Part shown: positions 60,041-64,000 of the stretch, in pieces
Numbering within the stretch: the first letter of the stretch is position 1
Layout: every line of letters begins with the position of its first letter
NCBI RefSeq assembly: GCF_016801865.2
Contig: NC_068937.1
Coordinates: 10,659,605 to 10,723,604, forward strand
From: Culex pipiens pallens
Lineage: Eukaryota > Arthropoda > Insecta > Diptera > Culicidae
Length of the DNA stretch: 64,000 nt
Reading direction: 5' to 3'
Notes under the pieces: generated by a model
What the model was told of the DNA's origin: nothing
Databases searched by the model: none
What the model saw: only the letters and a program-made list of their open reading frames with translations
Translations under genes and position numbers: made by a program

Positions 60041-60943
60041 GCCTGTTGACGTTTATTGAAATGAAAACAAATTTAAATATTATCATAGATATTTTAAACA
60101 AAAATCAAGAAAATAAACAGTTTTTCTCGTCGTGAACCAACACATTCAAACCACACAAATTGGTTTGATTGCATCCAAAATCTGCACTCTCTTTCTCGCA
60201 AAAGTTGTTCATCATGCGACTACTAGCTGGTATTTTAAGGCTGACCGCCCAACGTCAAGCCAACATATTTCGCAGGGACTTTGACAGCTCTCTGTTTACA
60301 TTGGAAAATCTCCAGCATCTGTGGTGACACCTTAACGGGAATTTATTCATTTTTGACTTTTAATCACATTTTATTAATTGCGCCTTAAAAATATAACACG
60401 CTTATCTGACTCTACTAACTTCTTAGTTAATTTTACTCAAATTTAGGTAAACCGAATCTAATCAGTTTAGCAGTCAATTTCTAAAGTTTTTTGTGCAATC
60501 GATTTTGTGGTGAATTTGATTAAGTCTGGTAAATTTACTCACAAATTTAGTTAAATTCGATCAATTAAATTTTAAATTTACCCGGAAAACAATGATGAAA
60601 GCTATGTGAAATCAGATCTGACACAAAATTACGCAGAAATAAGTTATTTCTAATGAGCGTGAACAATTTCAAATTATTGCCATAGATTTTTAGTTGAATT
60701 CTGTAAGAAAGTTTTAGTGTGCATGCGAATGTTTTGAAAACGTGAAACTTTTAAGCAATCGGTGTTTCGTTTTCATGAGCGTATGAAATTGAAAAAATAA
60801 GTGCCTCTGTAATAAGTTTTTAGTGTGTAGGATGACGTTTGATTGAAACTGTGATAATCAGTTTAACTATTTAACTATGTACAATATTGTACATAGATTG
60901 TGTTATTTTTATGTAAGACGAGTACAAATTTTATTTAAGAATG
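60041..60943. other. Unassigned AT-rich sequence with possible decayed TIR element
   Basis: ACACGCTTATCTG at 60395 and, inverted, TTCACGCTCATTAG near 60663 may be ends of an element like the one at 59578. Interior words are of the ACTCA type. Confidence 0.35.
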
Positions 60944-60956
60944 TTTTCCCTCAACA

Positions 60957-61173
60957 GGCTGGGTCTCGTGGCGCAGGGGTAGCGGCTTCGGCTGCCGATC
61001 CCGATGATGCTATGAGACGCGGGTTCGATTCCCGCCTTATCCACTGAGCTTCTATCGGATGGTGAAGTAAAACGTCGGTCCCGGTTTCTCCTGTCTCGTC
61101 AGAGGCGCTGGAGCAGAAATCCCACGTTAGAGGAAGGCCATGCCCCGGGGGGCGTAGTGCCAATAGTTTCGTT
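60957..61173 (+). mobile_element. Full-length tRNA-derived SINE
   Basis: A perfect 13-bp duplication TTTTCCCTCAACA at 60944-60956 and 61174-61186 bounds 217 bp. The head has an A box TGGCGCAGGGGTAGCGG and a B box GGTTCGATTCC, about 40 nt apart, so Pol III transcription is expected. The tail ends GTGCCAATAGTTTCG. The clean duplication suggests a fairly recent insertion. Confidence 0.93.
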
Positions 61174-61186
61174 TTTTCCCTCAACA

Positions 61187-62130
61187 CTGATCAAGGTCGG
61201 AAGGAAGTAAGAAGATGAAAACAAATTTCATAACTTTGAAGCAAAAAAAATAACAACATGCTTTTTACAACATTGTCACACAATAGAACAAAAAAATCAA
61301 TGAATTAAGTTACCAGTTTCCAAATTTGTAGGAAGAAGAGTGGTATGTAAATGTATCAAATTCGGTATCTTGAGAAGGGATCTTTCTGATCGATTTGGTG
61401 TCTTCGACAAACTTGTAGACAGAAAAAGTAAGTACACGGAAAAAAACTATGTTTTGTTCAACTTTTTAAGACTAAAAGTTAAATTTCAAAATACGCATTT
61501 TTTTATTTTTGAAAAAAAATCTGTCTTTTAGGGGACTAAAAAAAATTTTTGAACCGGATGGTGCAAAATCTGATTTAGGAGTTATGATTTTTTTTAAATA
61601 GTGTTTTTTTGGAAAATCCCGATAATCTGAAACAAAAAATATTAAAAATCATATTTAAAAGGAGAATTGAAAAAGCAGTCGAAAAGTACTTGACATGTTT
61701 TTTTATGGGCTTTCTGAAAAAAATACATTGAAAGAAAAATACACGCCAATTTTATGAGAATTTTCAATAAAAAAAAATTGAGGTGATGTGATGATGTTGA
61801 TGTGAAAATAGCCTAAAATGTGACAAAAATACTCACGAAAAATGCAGGGTGGTATGTCTCTCCTAAAAAATACAAAAATCATTGACTAAAACTGTTTTTT
61901 TGAAAATCCCGAAAATCTGAAAAAAATATATTAAAAATCAAATTTTAAAGGAGAATTTAATCAGCAGTTGAATAGTTCTTGACTTGTTTTTTTTTATTAA
62001 ATGTTATTTAAGGTAAAAAAAAAAACAATTTTTAAGGCTTTTTGAGCATACAAAATAATGTTTGAAAGAAAAGCACCCCTGAAAAAATATTTTTAATTTT
62101 CTAATCTGAGATTTTGGACAATATTGGACA
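61187..62130. repeat. Dispersed repeat family copy
   Basis: GATCGATTTGGTGTCTTCG, AACTTGTAGAC and CACGGAAAAAAACTATG correspond to 7950-8060. Later segments repeat TGAAAATCCCGA and AATCTGA twice (61610 and 61900). Confidence 0.6.
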
Positions 62131-63023
62131 ATTAGCTTCTGAGATACACCCTCACAAAGAATTCGCATCGATGAAAAAAAAATCCAAGTGTAACTAAATC
62201 ACAGTTTTGTGAACTTTTCTAACAGTAATTAAAAATCTGATTTAAAATGAGATTTAAAGATTCACAAAAAATGTAAACTTAACTCAGAAATTAGTAATAA
62301 TTCGCTTGAGCGTGTAAAATTGACAAATAATTGCCTTCGATAATTAATTTGACTCTGCAAAAAATATAAGTGTCTAGGCTAACGTTTGATTTCAGCTTTG
62401 ACCATATGTTTTACTCTTTAACTTTGAAGACAGATTGTAATATTTTTCAGTATTCAAGAAAAATGAGCAAAATTAACGCTTAATCAAAACAAATAATAAA
62501 TATTACACGCTCATTCGCAATAATCAACTTTAAGTAAATTTTAATCGGAAGTATTTTTGTTCAATCAGTTTTGAGTAAATTATGCAAAATTATATCAAAT
62601 TTGTATTTAGTTCACCCAAAACGAACAAAACGGAAACTGTTTGAACTTATTTTTGAAAAGATTGAATTTTGAAGAGATCTCAATCAAAATGAGAAATAAT
62701 TTAGGTACACGCAGGGTTGCCAGGTTGCCAGATAAATCGGGGAATTTCAGACTTTTCAAGTGTCTACCAAAATAAAGATTCACTTTTCTCTGTTCCAGAT
62801 ATTTCTCTTTATGCCCATTTCGAACAATATTTGGATTGAAGTGAATGAATATAATTGAAAATAGAAGGTGTATTTCTTAAATAAAATGCAAATTCAACAT
62901 TTTTGAGGCCAACAAATCACTTAAACCATCTGAATTCTACAAACTTTTGAATTAATTTATATCCTCCCTCCTCTTCACCATTCAAATTTGTTAGATTTTC
63001 GTCTGCTAGATTTTTCCACATTT
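62131..63023. other. AT-rich sequence with ACTCA and TACACGCTCA words
   Basis: GAGCGTGTAAAATTGACAA near 62310 and TTACACGCTCATTCGCAA at 62503 may be element ends; boundaries are unclear. Confidence 0.4.
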
Positions 63024-63027
63024 TTAA

Positions 63028-63479
63028 CCCTCTGCTGCCCAATTTTTTTTATTTTTTTTTTTTTATTTTTTCCGTGTTTATTTTGAGCAACTTCTGTTCT
63101 ACAAAAAAATAACTTCTCTTGTTTTATTTTTAAGTATTTTATTTTTCATTTGTCTTGCTTAGTTTATGTTTGTTTTTGGTAGTATTTGGCCTATTCTACA
63201 ACTTCCTATCATTTTATTTTGCCTGTCTAATTTTTTCATGTTTTTACAGTGACTTTTTAAATTTTTTGCTTGTTTTTCACTTTTTCTGCTATAAAATGAA
63301 ACCATTATCATTTGAATTGTAAAAAAATGCGTACCTAACGTTCCAAACCTAGAATTTTCTAAAATTTTAAACGTTCTTCTTTCCAATGCTTTTTAAAGAT
63401 CATAAATTGGTTGAAAAATTGCTTTTTGGCGATATTTTAAATCGAAGCCCGCCAAAAGGTGGGGTTGGGTTGTAGAGGG
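63028..63479. mobile_element. piggyBac-like MITE
   Basis: TTAA at 63024-63027 and 63480-63483 flanks inverted ends CCCTCTGCTGCCCAA and CCCTCTACAACCCAA. TTAA targets and CCC ends are features of piggyBac elements. The 452-bp interior is T-rich with no transposase. The 75-codon minus frame is incidental. Confidence 0.8.
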
Positions 63480-63483
63480 TTAA

Positions 63484-64000
63484 AAGATGCTTTGCCAGAT
63501 TTTTCAAATTTTGACCTGGTAACCTGTTTTTTTTTACCCTTTAGTATTTTTTTAGTGTGTAGCGTCATATTTGAAATAAATTTGTAAGTTCAGTTATTTT
63601 TATTTTTAACAAATATTTTGTTCTATTAGTTAACATTTGTATGAAATGATAATTATGATTTTTTTTTCATTTTCTCACAAGGCATCAATAATTTGCAGAA
63701 CCTAACCTTGACCAATAAAATCAAATCAAACAATCAAACTGATCAACGCTTGACAGGATATATATTCATATTCCAATCTATTTTTATCGCTCATCATCAC
63801 AACTCAACTCATCGTCGAAACCTTCATCGCTTATAAAACTCCTCACTTTACGACACTAATAAACATACCATTAGCCCCTCTCTCCAAAATTACGCAATCG
63901 CACAGGTGGCACGTGATAACTCGCGACTTTTTGCTTCTATTAATAAACACCGGCAAAAAAATCTGCGTGTTCCCCAATAAACACGTAACGTTTTGCGACC
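63484..64000. other. Right-edge unique sequence
   Basis: TTATAAAACTCC near 63831 looks like a TATA box, and three AATAAA words follow by 63985. A promoter or an LTR cut by the window edge is possible; neither is shown. Confidence 0.3.

Noticed and set aside
1..64000. CRISPR arrays, bacterial operons and riboswitches
   Set aside because: The window is eukaryotic; tandem arrays here have no spacer-repeat structure.

Overview
This window is eukaryotic, most likely a culicine mosquito and perhaps Culex. The grounds are short introns with insect-type TATA plus TCAGT promoters, an AT-rich background, and a dense mix of small mosquito-style DNA elements with 3-bp TWA, 8-bp, TA and TTAA target duplications. 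The species call is inference. No database was searched; names rest on visible structure and recalled family features.

Coding content is very low. One host gene family is supported. It is a divergent pair of secreted paralogues with a farnesoic acid O-methyltransferase-like (Methyltransf_FA) fold: a two-exon gene on the minus strand (12877-13515) and a gene of at least three exons on the plus strand (17476-19659). Both have a TATA box, a TCAGT initiator, nearby GATA sites, a signal peptide and the same first intron position and phase. The plus-strand gene's first intron was about 69 bp and has been enlarged to 1398 bp by two transposon insertions. Its C-terminus no longer matches its sister. 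The only other convincing long reading frame is a retrotransposon Gag-like frame running off the left edge (858 to 1, minus), with its leader and a 673-bp LTR behind it.

The rest is mobile and repetitive DNA. From left to right: the LTR element (1-1944); a 66-bp minisatellite split by a SINE (2555-3560); a non-autonomous hAT-like element (4125-5161); a GC-richer island with one possible exon (5881-6800); a large palindromic repeat (7746-9175); a possible promoter (11901-12126); the gene pair with MITEs, a foldback element and a 5'-truncated non-LTR element (12.8-19.7 kb); AT-rich low-complexity DNA (21.5-22.7 kb); a unique island (23.3-25.8 kb); three related 9/10-bp satellite blocks (25.98-28.82 kb); a degenerate ACTCA/TGAGT repeat field (30.1-33.1 kb); a complete short LTR element with two identical 176-bp LTRs (34226-36478); a TIR element carrying a tRNA-like sequence (38578-38949); an A-rich tandem field with non-LTR insertions (41.2-43.0 kb); a second ACTCA field (43.25-44.47 kb); a GC island (44.5-46.2 kb); a 3.7-kb 9-bp satellite with higher-order structure (46430-50150); and finally islands alternating with MITEs, a full-length SINE and a piggyBac-like MITE (50-64 kb).

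Long open frames inside the satellites are artefacts of 9-bp repeats lacking stop codons and are not genes. From 19.7 kb to the right edge I find no convincing protein-coding gene. That stretch could be intergenic, an intron of a very long gene, or a transposon-rich cluster.
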